Assembly: GCA_046497505.1 (NCBI GenBank)
Contig: JAWOFN010000131.1
Location: 1-22,113, forward strand
Direction of reading: 5' to 3'
Origin: JAWOFN01 sp046497505 [NCBI: bacterium]
Lineage (GTDB): Bacteria > Blakebacterota > Blakebacteria > Blakebacterales
DNA length: 22,113 bases
The notes beneath the pieces are model-generated. The model worked only from the letters and a program-made list of their open reading frames with translations, searched no databases and had not been told where the DNA came from. Both the position numbers and the translations under genes were made by a program. Below, piece after piece: positions 1 to 8,202 of the stretch; positions within the stretch are counted from its first letter, which is position 1, and each line of letters opens with the position of its first letter.

Positions 1-3000
1 CGGATGGAGTACAACCCCGCCGATACCACGGAAGTGTTCCGCAAGTACGCACTCATGCGCCAGACGGTCTACCAGGGGAGCGATTCGCTCAAGACCGAGA
101 CCCGCACCTGGTACAACACCTCCAACGGTCTGCCCCGGCTCATCAAGGAGCAGGTCCGGCCGTTCGATACCCGGGGGTACAGTGCCACGCCAAGTCAGGT
201 GGACTCCTACTGGCGCAGTCGCCAGATCGAATACGCCTTCGAAAGTCACCAGACCGGGATGAACACGACCGGGACCCACCAGCTGGCCCCTGTGTGGGAG
301 GAGATCGTTCGCGAAGAGACCCACTCGACCGCCAACGGGGATAAGACCGCACCGATTCAGACCACCTGGACCACCTTCAGCCAGTACGGCTCGGCCTACT
401 ACCACCCGCACAAGACGTGGCTCTGGACGGGAGCGGATGCCGCGGCGGATACGACCCTGCCCTCGGATCCCCCGACAAACACCTCCGAGAAGGTGGTGGT
501 CAAGGAAGTCACCTCGATGGATGCCTACGGGCATATCCTGGTGGAGAAGGACGGGGAGGGGCGGATCACCAAGTACTACTACGGCGATAACTCCACGAAC
601 GTGAGCAACGCCGCCACCGGGCTCGACCACCGCTTTCTGACCGCGGTGCGCCGCCTTGCCGGCTCGAGCGATGACAACAGCAACGATCTGATCACCGAGA
701 CCGACTGGGATGAGTTCAGGGGCTACAAGACGAAGGAGACCGACGCCAACGACAGCGACACGCACTACGTCTACGACGACTACTGGCGTCTGACCCACAT
801 CAAGAACCACGGTGAGAGCGATACCCTGGAGCGCCGGGCCTACACCTTCTCGCGCGATGAGAGCGGAGACGGGCACTTCGATTCCTCGGAACCCAACCAC
901 ACGCTTACGGTGAAGTACTTCACCTACAGCGGTTCCACCGACTCGACCCACACCACGGTCTTCACGGACGGCTTCGGACGGAAGATCCAGGAGCATCAGC
1001 GCAACGGGTCGAACGATATCATCACGGCTCGAGAATACCACCTTACCGGACAGGTTAGGCGGGAGTTTGTGCCGTATGAGATCTCCAATGCTTCGCACGA
1101 CTACCACAACCCGGAATCGTATGCCAGTCGAGACAGCACCAAGTTCGAGTACGAGGACGATCCACGCCGGCGGCCCTACCGGACCACCTTCCCGCCGCTG
1201 GAAGGTGACAACCGGGGCACGAAGACCATCTCCTACGGGCTCGACAGCATCAACGGACACAACTTCCTCACCCGTACCACCACCGATGAGAACAACGTGG
1301 CCCACAAGGACTGGCTGTATGCCGACGGTCAGATCTTCGAGTCGGAGATCGGCGGCAGCTACGATGCCCGGACCTGGATGGATGTACGCGGGTTGCCGGT
1401 GATGGTGCTGCCTCCGAGGACGGGTGAATCCACGGGGAGTTCTCTGCGCACTGATATCACCCAGAGTCCGGTGGGTGTAGAGATCGAACGGGGCGAGCCC
1501 GACCAGGGCACGACCAAGACGGTCTACGACCGCTCCCTCAAGCCTATCTGGGTCCAGGAAGCTGCCGACGCTTCGGGGGACGACTTTTGGGCTACGACCT
1601 ACGACAACTTCGGGAGAGAGACCCGCAAGGGGCTGGAGAAGGACCAGAGCAGTTCCTGGTACACACGCCTGCCGTCTGCTCCGACCAGCACCCACGGTGC
1701 GGATGCTGACGAGTGGCGGCTGAAGTACACCTACGACTCCGACCCGTTCGGCTCAGGGACCACCTACAGCAAGGGGCGGCTGACCAAGGTCGAGGGCAAC
1801 TACGATACCGATTCCACCGCCGAGTACTACGAGTGGTACCAGTACGCGCGGGAAGGGTGGATCACCAAGACCCGCACGAGCGTGGCGGGCGGAGTGACCA
1901 AGGACACCGTCTACGACTACGACACCGGAGGGCGTCTGCGGAAGGTCACCTACGCCAGCGGGGACAACTACGCCTTCTACCTCTGGTACGACTACGACTC
2001 GGCCGGCAGGCTCCACAAGATCTACCACAACACGACCAACTCCAAGCCGGGCACGGCCAGCGCGGAGTACGCCTACAACGCCCGCGGCCAGATCACCCAG
2101 GAGAAGCTGGGCGGGACGGTCCAGACGGTGGACTTCACCTACAACACGAGAGGATTCCTGACCAAGATCAACGACCCGGGTTCACTGGGATCGGACCGGT
2201 TCGCCATGCAGATCGGCTACGACGACAAGGTAGCGAATGGACCCTCCACGGGATGGTCTGCGGAGGAGAATGGGAACATCTCCCAGATCAAGTGGATCAA
2301 CCGGAAGTTCGATGACAATCCGCTCTACTACACCTTCGACTACAACAGCCGGGACTTTCTCACCGCAGCGGACAACTCCGACGACAACTACGATGTCACC
2401 TACGGGTTCGATGACAACGGCAACCTCTCGAGCCTGGACCGTGGGACCGCCTGGACCTACAACTACGACGGCGATGAGGCGAACACGAATCGAGTAGATG
2501 ACATCACAAACCTCACTTCCCACGACAACTGGGACTACAACCTCAATGGGCACCAGACCAAGGACACCAATGGCAGCTTCTCAAGCGCCACCTTCTGGTT
2601 CCCCGGAGCTGCGTTCCACGACATCACGATGTCGGGCGGTACGCTCGAGATGCGCTACGATAAGAACAACCAGCGCGTGCAGAAGAAGGTGGCGGGCGGT
2701 ACCACCACCAACTACATGCGGGACATCCGGGGCTTGGTGCTGGCGGTGTTCAACAGCACGACGATCTCCGAGCGGTACGTCTGGGGCCCGCTGGGCATCG
2801 TGGCCATCGTGAAGGGCAACAACTCCAGTCCTACCACCTACTACACCATCAAGGACCACCTGGGAGCGGTACGGACGGTCGTGAACACCGGAGGGACTGC
2901 AGTAGCCGGCTACGATTACTACCCGTACGGGCTGGATCTGCGGAGTTCGGTAAACGCTGGGGCGAGCTGCCGGTTCCTCTTCGGGAGCAAGGAACTTGAC

Positions 3001-3429
3001 ACCGAACTCTCGCTGGATCTGTACTACTTCGAGGCGAGGTTCTACAGCCCGGAGATCGGGCGGTTCGTGAGTCCGGATCCGCTCAGGATAGGATGGAGCC
3101 CGTATCCGTTTGCCAACAACAACCCGCTGAGGTGGGTTGATCCGACGGGGCTTGGCCCGCAAGATCCGCCCAGTTCCTACTGGACCGAGGCAGCACTAAG
3201 GAGATGGGCCGAAGACAATGTGTCTGGTCCGCCAGACTGGGAACTTCCACCAGAGGCTTCCCCTGATGTAGTTGCCACTCTCGGCTACATGGGCCGGAGA
3301 GCTTTCAGGGAAGGCTTGAAGGGAGCCGCCTACGGTGCAGCTGGTGGTGGGATCGGCCTGGGTGTTCCTGGTGCACTTGTGGGTGGGGCGGTGGGATTCG
3401 TTGTGGGAGCATTTCTAAGCATCTTTTAG
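1..3429 (+). CDS. RHS/YD-repeat protein, C-terminal part (5' end outside window)
   Basis: The reading frame is open through the left edge (codon cgg precedes the first ATG at 4), so the true start lies upstream. Residues here are counted from that ATG. The protein is built of degenerate YD repeats, for example YDYDTGGRLRKV and YAYNARGQITQ, followed by a classic RHS-associated core: DHLGAVRTV near residue 951, then YDYYPYG, YYFEARFYSPEIGRFVSPDP and the closing DPTGLGP at 1046-1052. RHS cores form a cocoon around a variable C-terminal tip, which is often a toxin released by self-cleavage. Here the 89-residue tip (1053-1141) has a Trp-containing polar segment and then a Gly/Ala/Val-rich hydrophobic stretch at 1107-1141 resembling a glycine zipper. 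I recognise no enzymatic toxin motif in it. The gene is less GC-rich than the genes to its right. Family assignment is secure; function as a toxin is inference. Confidence 0.93.
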   Translation, partial: RMEYNPADTTEVFRKYALMRQTVYQGSDSLKTETRTWYNTSNGLPRLIKEQVRPFDTRGYSATPSQVDSYWRSRQIEYAFESHQTGMNTTGTHQLAPVWEEIVREETHSTANGDKTAPIQTTWTTFSQYGSAYYHPHKTWLWTGADAAADTTLPSDPPTNTSEKVVVKEVTSMDAYGHILVEKDGEGRITKYYYGDNSTNVSNAATGLDHRFLTAVRRLAGSSDDNSNDLITETDWDEFRGYKTKETDANDSDTHYVYDDYWRLTHIKNHGESDTLERRAYTFSRDESGDGHFDSSEPNHTLTVKYFTYSGSTDSTHTTVFTDGFGRKIQEHQRNGSNDIITAREYHLTGQVRREFVPYEISNASHDYHNPESYASRDSTKFEYEDDPRRRPYRTTFPPLEGDNRGTKTISYGLDSINGHNFLTRTTTDENNVAHKDWLYADGQIFESEIGGSYDARTWMDVRGLPVMVLPPRTGESTGSSLRTDITQSPVGVEIERGEPDQGTTKTVYDRSLKPIWVQEAADASGDDFWATTYDNFGRETRKGLEKDQSSSWYTRLPSAPTSTHGADADEWRLKYTYDSDPFGSGTTYSKGRLTKVEGNYDTDSTAEYYEWYQYAREGWITKTRTSVAGGVTKDTVYDYDTGGRLRKVTYASGDNYAFYLWYDYDSAGRLHKIYHNTTNSKPGTASAEYAYNARGQITQEKLGGTVQTVDFTYNTRGFLTKINDPGSLGSDRFAMQIGYDDKVANGPSTGWSAEENGNISQIKWINRKFDDNPLYYTFDYNSRDFLTAADNSDDNYDVTYGFDDNGNLSSLDRGTAWTYNYDGDEANTNRVDDITNLTSHDNWDYNLNGHQTKDTNGSFSSATFWFPGAAFHDITMSGGTLEMRYDKNNQRVQKKVAGGTTTNYMRDIRGLVLAVFNSTTISERYVWGPLGIVAIVKGNNSSPTTYYTIKDHLGAVRTVVNTGGTAVAGYDYYPYGLDLRSSVNAGASCRFLFGSKELDTELSLDLYYFEARFYSPEIGRFVSPDPLRIGWSPYPFANNNPLRWVDPTGLGPQDPPSSYWTEAALRRWAEDNVSGPPDWELPPEASPDVVATLGYMGRRAFREGLKGAAYGAAGGGIGLGVPGALVGGAVGFVVGAFLSIF
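3139..3429 (+). other. RHS core end (DPTGLGP) plus variable C-terminal tip
   Basis: The conserved core ends at DPTGLGP (3139-3159). The remaining 89 codons are the hypervariable tip that differs between RHS homologues. It has an N-terminal polar part (SSYWTEAALRRWAEDN) and ends in 35 residues with repeated small-residue spacing such as GGGIGLG and GGAVGFVVGAF. That pattern suits membrane insertion or helix packing. It could be a membrane-active effector, or only a translocation or anchoring element with no toxin. Confidence 0.6.
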
Positions 3430-3494
3430 AGTCCAATCGCATCCGGAGCGCTTGGAGAAATCAACGACCCTACGGGAAATGAGGGGAATCAGAA

Positions 3495-3704
3495 TTGTCT
3501 AGCCAAGAAGGGGTGAAAGGTGATCTCAGGTGTCCGCATTGTAATGGCGAGAGAATCCTGCCGCTTGTAGGCGAAGAAGAGAATCCAATCAGGCTTTCCT
3601 TTCAAGTGGGTACCCAACACCTCATTCCTTCCCGTGGGGTAGCTCTCCATGCTTTCAGATGTGAGACCTGCGGGTACGTCTTGTTCTTTCAAGCGGCCCC
3701 GTGA
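3495..3704 (+). CDS. small zinc-ribbon protein, possible partner of the RHS tip
   Basis: This 69-residue protein has two CxxC knuckles, CPHC at about residues 13-16 and CETC at about 55-58, which is the spacing of a stand-alone zinc ribbon. The likely start is TTG at 3495, because GAGGGG at 3481-3486 is a good ribosome binding site 8 nt upstream. A GTG at 3513 is an in-frame alternative that would still keep both knuckles. The gene begins 65 nt after the rhs stop on the same strand, where immunity genes of RHS toxins commonly sit, so an immunity role is possible. Similar short zinc ribbons also occur as general housekeeping or nucleic-acid-binding proteins, and a zinc ribbon would be an unusual antidote for a membrane-active tip. 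Base composition is close to 50% GC, like the end of rhs and unlike the genes to the right. Confidence 0.72.
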   Translation: MSSQEGVKGDLRCPHCNGERILPLVGEEENPIRLSFQVGTQHLIPSRGVALHAFRCETCGYVLFFQAAP

Positions 3705-3859
3705 GTTCAATCGCCCAGGATTAGTGGGTGGACTGTGACACAATCATTGGGATCGTAGGTACTGAACGCCCCGGCTGGAGTTGACCCAGGTTCGAGGATA
3801 GGCTGGGCCCCTTTCCTTCGGCCGTAGGTATTCCACGGAGCGGGCCCCCACTACCAATC
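3705..3859. other. intergenic region between convergent genes
   Basis: These 155 bases separate the zinc-ribbon stop codon from the nuclease stop codon. I see no convincing gene, tRNA or promoter in them. The left end carries a short imperfect copy (GAGTTCAATCGC, starting at 3703) of the sequence that follows the rhs stop codon. Confidence 0.5.
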
Positions 3860-4369
3860 TTACCTACGACGCCGGTCGGGCAAGCTCTCGGCCGGCGTCG
3901 TTTCAGCAGCAGGGGGGGGATCCGCCCACAGTCCCCGGTCCGCCTCCCGGGCCTCGGTCTGGAGCCGGCGGAAGAGGTCCACGTACTTCACGTTTGGGGG
4001 TACGGTCATGAGCTGGGCGTATCCCCTGCGGAGCAGTTCGGCGTTCACGAAGAGCGTGTCGACGAATACGTAGGCCAGCAGGCGTCCGTAGCGGTCCCGC
4101 TTCTCCACGTCGAACTCCAGCCGGACACGCTCCCCCTCCACGAGCCGCCGGTTCTGCTCGCAGGCTTCCTTCCCGTAGGGCTCCACGCCCCGGGTGGGAT
4201 GGACCGTCTCCGGGGTGTCCATCCCGATGTAGCGGACCGTCTCGACCTCACCTCCCAGCCGCACCTTGATCGTGTCGCCGTCCACCACGTCCACGACCTC
4301 CACCGTGCTGCAGGCCGCGAGGAGGGACAGCAGCAGCAGCAGGGAGCGGCGTCCCGATCCGCGCTGCAT
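3860..4369 (-). CDS. exported thermonuclease-family (SNase) lipoprotein
   Basis: Staphylococcal-nuclease fold protein of 169 residues, predicted to cleave nucleic acids outside the inner membrane. The N-terminus is a lipoprotein signal ending LSLLAAC (Cys20). Catalytic and calcium-ligand positions of the family are present: VDGDTIKV (Asp32 equivalent to D21 of S. aureus nuclease), VRYIGMDTPE (Arg46, Asp51, Glu54) and RDRYGRLLAY (Arg96). The C-terminal ADRGLWAD is also typical. The ATG at 4367-4369 overlaps the TGA of the upstream hybrid kinase by one base (TGATG). A GTG one codon earlier (4370-4372) would overlap by four. Either arrangement implies translational coupling. The last residues after about 152 are Pro/Arg-rich and not conserved. 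Nuclease identity is firm; the link to the kinase's signal is inferred from coupling alone. Confidence 0.9.
   Translation of the reverse strand: MQRGSGRRSLLLLLSLLAACSTVEVVDVVDGDTIKVRLGGEVETVRYIGMDTPETVHPTRGVEPYGKEACEQNRRLVEGERVRLEFDVEKRDRYGRLLAYVFVDTLFVNAELLRRGYAQLMTVPPNVKYVDLFRRLQTEAREADRGLWADPPPAAETTPAESLPDRRRR
3866..3901. terminator. possible hairpin terminator between convergent transcripts
   Basis: A perfect 10-bp inverted repeat, ACGACGCCGG (3866-3875) and CCGGCGTCGT (3892-3901), surrounds a 16-nt loop. It lies between the plus-strand rhs/zinc-ribbon genes and the minus-strand nuclease gene, overlapping the last codons of the latter. Only TTT follows on the plus strand and no T tract follows on the minus strand, so intrinsic termination is uncertain. 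Confidence 0.3.
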
Positions 4370-7300
4370 CACGGGCGGTGCGGACCTGCAGACTGCTGGA
4401 GATCCAGGACCGAGCGCACCTTCTCTGCCAGCGCCCAGGAGGAGAAGGGTTTCTGGATGTAGTGGACCCCCTTGTCCAGGATGCCGCGGTGGGCGATGAC
4501 ATCGGCCGTGTAACCCGACATGAAGAGGACCTTGATGTCGGGGTGCAGGGCACGGATATGTTCGGAGAGTTTGCGGCCGTTCATCTGGGGCATCACCACA
4601 TCGGTGAGCAGGAGGTCGATCGCGCCCTGGTACTCCCTCGCTCGTTCCAGGGCGGCCGGTGCCTCGTTCACGGCCAGGACGGTGTATCCCTTCTTCTGCA
4701 GGATCTCCCGGCTCAGGTCGAGTACCGACGCGTTGTCCTCGACGACCAGGATGGTCTCGTCCCCTCCGGGCAGGGGGGCCTCGACCGGGTCGTCCTTCTT
4801 CTCCGGGACGGTGCCGGTGAAGCGGGGGAGGTAGATCCTGAAGGTCGTTCCTTCGCCCGGTTCGCTGTAGACGTTGATGAACCCCTCGTTCTGCTTGACG
4901 ACCCCGAAGACCGTCGCCATCCCCAGCCCGGTGCCTTCCCCCAAGCTCTTCGTAGTGAAGAACGGGTCGAAGATCTGTTCCACTACCTCCGGTTCCATCC
5001 CGCTGCCGTCGTCGCTCACCGCGAGCATCACGTACTCACCCGGCAGGAAGCCCGGATGTTCCCGGGCATAGTCTTCATCGATGGTGACGTTCTCGGTCCC
5101 GATGGTGACCTTTCCCACGCCCGCGATGGCGTCCCGGGCATTGACCAGGAGGTTGGCGAGCATCTGATCGATCTGTGCCGGGTCGAGCTTGACCTGCCAG
5201 AGGTCCTCGTCCGGCATCCAGGCGAGCTCGATGTCCTCGCCGATGAGGCGGCGGAGCATCTTCAGCATGCCCTCTACCGTGTCGTTCAGATCGAGGACCT
5301 GGGGCCGGATCGTCTGCTTCCTCGCGAAGGCCAGGAGCTGCCCGGTCAGGGCCATGGACCGTTCGGTGGCGTTCCGGATCTCGTCCAGCCGCCGATGCAG
5401 CGGATCGTGTTCGCCCACCTCTCCCGCCAGGGCCATCTCCACATGCCCCAGGATCACCGAGAGCATGTTGTTGAAGTCGTGGGCCACCCCGCCGGCCAGC
5501 CGGCCCACCGATTCCATCCTCTGGACCTGGAGGAGCTGCTGCTGCAGACGCTTCCGCTCCTCCTCGGCCCGCCTGCGATCGGTGACCTCGGTGACGAAGC
5601 CCTCGATGAGGAACCCGCCCGAAGGGACCTGCCCCGTGATGCGGGCGCTCATCTCGAGCCAGATGCACTCTCCGTCCGCCCTGCGGGCCTCGTACTCGAA
5701 CCGGCTCACGTGTCCCTCGGTCTCCAGCCGCTGCAGGAACTCCGCGCGCCGCTCCGGGTCGGTGTAGAGCTGCCGGGCCACGTCGGTGAAGTGCTCGCGG
5801 GCCTCCTCTGCCGAATCCACCCCCAGGATCCGCGCCATCGCCGGGTTCACCGTGTGGACACGGCCCGTGGAGTCGGTCACGAAGATGCCCACAGGGGCCT
5901 TCTCGAAGATCTCGCGATAGCGCCGTTCGCTCTCGGTGAGGGCCCTGGCGGCCTCCTGTTCTCCGCTCACATCCCGGATCACCCCGATGAACCCGATGAC
6001 CTCGCCCTGCTCGTCTGTGAGGTAGAACGTGCTGGTCTCACCGGGGAAGACCCGACCGGACCTGGTTCGGTAATCGATCGTGTAGAGGAACCCGGGCCTG
6101 CCGATGTTCTCCCGGAGCTTCGCACCCATCTCCCGGAAGACCTCCTCGTCGTCATAGAGGTCGGCCGTAGGTCTCCCTCGGATCTCCTCGAGCTCGTATC
6201 CGAAGAGCTCGGTGAAGGCGGTGTTGCAGTCGATGATCCTCCGGTCGGTGTCGGTCACCAGGATGGCGTCGCGTATGCTGTGGAAGAGAGCACGGTACCG
6301 GCTCTCGCTCTCCTGCAGACTCCGCTCGGCCTGATAGAGTTCCCGGTAGTATAGCTTCCCCCGCCGCTGCCATACCGCCCACAGGACGGTCCCCACCCCG
6401 ATCAGCATGACCGCGACCATGAGCACCACGTTCCACAGGCGATCCCTCAGCGGGGCGTAGATCTCCCGGGTGTCCATGCGGGTCACGAGGTGCCACGGCG
6501 AGTCGGGAATGCTCCGGACCGCCGCGGCGACCCTCACCCCGCGGTAGTCCGTACCCGTCACGATCCCCTCGGCCCCCCGGACCGCCATGGCGGCGGGGAG
6601 CTCGCTGCGCTCCAGGGGGATCCTCCGCTGGAGGGCCGCGTCGGAATCGAAACGCAGGTCGTTGAGGAAGAGCACGTCCTCCCCCTCGCGGCGGACCAGG
6701 AGTGTCTCGCCGGTCTCGGTGAAGTTCCGCCACCGGTGGAGCATGGGGTAGAGGTGGATGCCGGGGTCGAGGCGGAGGGAGATCATTCCCGGTCCCCCCG
6801 GGTCGCTGCCGGGCACCTGGACCGGCGCCAGGATGGCGAGGTAGGGTCGGACCGTTCCCTCCTCCCGGTAGAGATCCAGGAAGTGGGTCTCCGTCCTGTG
6901 CGCGGGGTCGCGGACCGCAGCACGCAGGATCCTCCCCGGCGGAGACGAGGTGTCGGGCACGGCGATGAGTTCGTCCCCCTCCTCCGACCAGAGGCTGATG
7001 CGGTCGTACCGGAAGACCTCCTGCACCCGCTGCATCCACCGCATGATCCGGCCGCGTACGGCCGGGTCTTCCGGTCGTGCGGCCAGGAGTCCCAGCGTCT
7101 CGGCGAACAGCTCGTTCCTGAAGAACACCTCCGCGTCCCCCAGCCGCTCCCGCCGCCACTCACCGATCTCAACGGCCTTGACGTACGCCATCCCGGCCAG
7201 CTGGTTCTCGGCGATGGTCCGGTAGTCCCGCTCCTGGATCCGGAAGCTGATGAGGGCGATGGAGATGATCCCTGCCGCGATGAGGCCGAACACCAGGATC

Positions 7301-7998
7301 AACAGGGGGGGGATCCGCACCCCGCCGCCCTCCTCCCCTTCGGTCCCCACCACGAGTCGTTCACCGGTCCATGTCAGGATCCCGCCTCCGAGGAGGAGGA
7401 ACCCGAGGACCGTGGGCAAGGGGGGCGGGATGATGCCTGAGTCGTAGAGCAGGGAGCCTCCCAGGAGGTAGGCGAGGAGGAGGACGGCACCCATCCCCAC
7501 CAGGACCGAAGCTGTGAGCGAGGCGGCCCGCAGGGTCCGGACCCTGCGCTGCCGGGAGAGGAGCAGCAGCAGGAGGGCGGTCCCTGCGAGCAGGAACCCG
7601 AAGGCTGTGAGGGGGGACATATGATCGATCGGGACCCCTCCGAGCGGCCCGGGGGGCGTGAGCCCGGGATGCTCCAGGTCGAGTTCGATGCCGAGCAGTG
7701 AGAGTACCAGCAGCGCGAGGGCGAGGCCGGCGGCTGCGCTGAGCAGAACGGCCCAGCCTCTCTGTGTCCGATCGGAGGGAGACGCACGCGAGAGGAGCAG
7801 GGCGGTCGTTCCGAGCAGGAGGAACAGGAAGGCCGTGCTCGGGGCCATGGGGACCCTGACGCGCACGAGGGTGGTGAGCCACTCCAGTCCCGCATACCAC
7901 CCGGTGAGGACCGTCAGGCCCAGGAGGGCGGCCAGCAGGGCCGCCAGTTCCGGCCCTCGGAGGATGAGTCGGGCCTTCCTCTTCCTGCCCGGATCCAT
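4369..7998 (-). CDS. membrane-bound PAS-PAS hybrid sensor histidine kinase
   Basis: Predicted inner-membrane hybrid kinase of 1209 residues. Order: six hydrophobic segments in about 15-211, a seventh at 229-251, an extracytoplasmic Cache-like sensor at about 252-518, an eighth membrane segment at about 521-543, PAS 1 (565-680), PAS 2 (690-808), a HisKA-type dimerisation helix with phosphoacceptor His840 in GGVAHDFNN, an ATPase domain (N box with Asn953, DDGSGM from 996, GTGLGM near 1022) and a C-terminal receiver with Asp1133 and Lys1183. The start was set at ATG 7998 because GGAGG lies 6 nt upstream and the protein begins just before the first membrane helix; the frame stays open 45 codons further but that part looks non-coding. 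No output domain is attached, so phosphate must pass to another protein. The next gene downstream is the coupled nuclease. The signal sensed is unknown. Confidence 0.95.
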   Translation of the reverse strand: MDPGRKRKARLILRGPELAALLAALLGLTVLTGWYAGLEWLTTLVRVRVPMAPSTAFLFLLLGTTALLLSRASPSDRTQRGWAVLLSAAAGLALALLVLSLLGIELDLEHPGLTPPGPLGGVPIDHMSPLTAFGFLLAGTALLLLLLSRQRRVRTLRAASLTASVLVGMGAVLLLAYLLGGSLLYDSGIIPPPLPTVLGFLLLGGGILTWTGERLVVGTEGEEGGGVRIPPLLILVFGLIAAGIISIALISFRIQERDYRTIAENQLAGMAYVKAVEIGEWRRERLGDAEVFFRNELFAETLGLLAARPEDPAVRGRIMRWMQRVQEVFRYDRISLWSEEGDELIAVPDTSSPPGRILRAAVRDPAHRTETHFLDLYREEGTVRPYLAILAPVQVPGSDPGGPGMISLRLDPGIHLYPMLHRWRNFTETGETLLVRREGEDVLFLNDLRFDSDAALQRRIPLERSELPAAMAVRGAEGIVTGTDYRGVRVAAAVRSIPDSPWHLVTRMDTREIYAPLRDRLWNVVLMVAVMLIGVGTVLWAVWQRRGKLYYRELYQAERSLQESESRYRALFHSIRDAILVTDTDRRIIDCNTAFTELFGYELEEIRGRPTADLYDDEEVFREMGAKLRENIGRPGFLYTIDYRTRSGRVFPGETSTFYLTDEQGEVIGFIGVIRDVSGEQEAARALTESERRYREIFEKAPVGIFVTDSTGRVHTVNPAMARILGVDSAEEAREHFTDVARQLYTDPERRAEFLQRLETEGHVSRFEYEARRADGECIWLEMSARITGQVPSGGFLIEGFVTEVTDRRRAEEERKRLQQQLLQVQRMESVGRLAGGVAHDFNNMLSVILGHVEMALAGEVGEHDPLHRRLDEIRNATERSMALTGQLLAFARKQTIRPQVLDLNDTVEGMLKMLRRLIGEDIELAWMPDEDLWQVKLDPAQIDQMLANLLVNARDAIAGVGKVTIGTENVTIDEDYAREHPGFLPGEYVMLAVSDDGSGMEPEVVEQIFDPFFTTKSLGEGTGLGMATVFGVVKQNEGFINVYSEPGEGTTFRIYLPRFTGTVPEKKDDPVEAPLPGGDETILVVEDNASVLDLSREILQKKGYTVLAVNEAPAALERAREYQGAIDLLLTDVVMPQMNGRKLSEHIRALHPDIKVLFMSGYTADVIAHRGILDKGVHYIQKPFSSWALAEKVRSVLDLQQSAGPHRP

Positions 7999-8138
7999 CG
8001 CTTGCCTCCGCTGAGGACACGCTTCAAGGTGTGAAGGTGTGTATTGAGGGGACGCGGCTTCCGCCCCGCGGGTCCTTCCAACCCCGCATCCTCCGGGCTC
8101 GGATCGACGGGGATCCTGCTTCGCACGTGACAAAACCT

Positions 8139-8169
8139 GTTATGTTCATCCTAAGGGACAAGAGCTCAA
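8139..8169 (-). promoter_or_regulatory. weak candidate promoter for the membrane hybrid kinase
   Basis: On the minus strand TTGAGC (8169-8164) and CATAAC (8144-8139) could be -35 and -10 elements. The spacing of 19 nt is long and neither hexamer is close to consensus. The site sits in the 204-base gap upstream of the kinase start, which is the most AT-rich patch nearby. No other element is clear in 7999-8202. Confidence 0.2.
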
Positions 8170-8202
8170 AACGTCCAAGCAACTCCGTGGGGGTCTCGGG
8201 GA

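Noticed and set aside
3780-3815. GGTTCGA motif resembling a tRNA T-loop
   Set aside because: No flanking 5-bp T-stem, anticodon arm or acceptor stem can be built around it.
4378-6354. A 658-codon open frame on the plus strand opposite the membrane hybrid kinase
   Set aside because: It is antisense to a clear kinase with all catalytic motifs, shows no domain of its own, and long antisense frames are expected at this GC content.
7999-8133. Forty-five-codon N-terminal extension of the membrane hybrid kinase
   Set aside because: The ATG at 7998 has a good GGAGG site and the extension is an Arg/Gly-rich, low-quality sequence overlapping the likely promoter.
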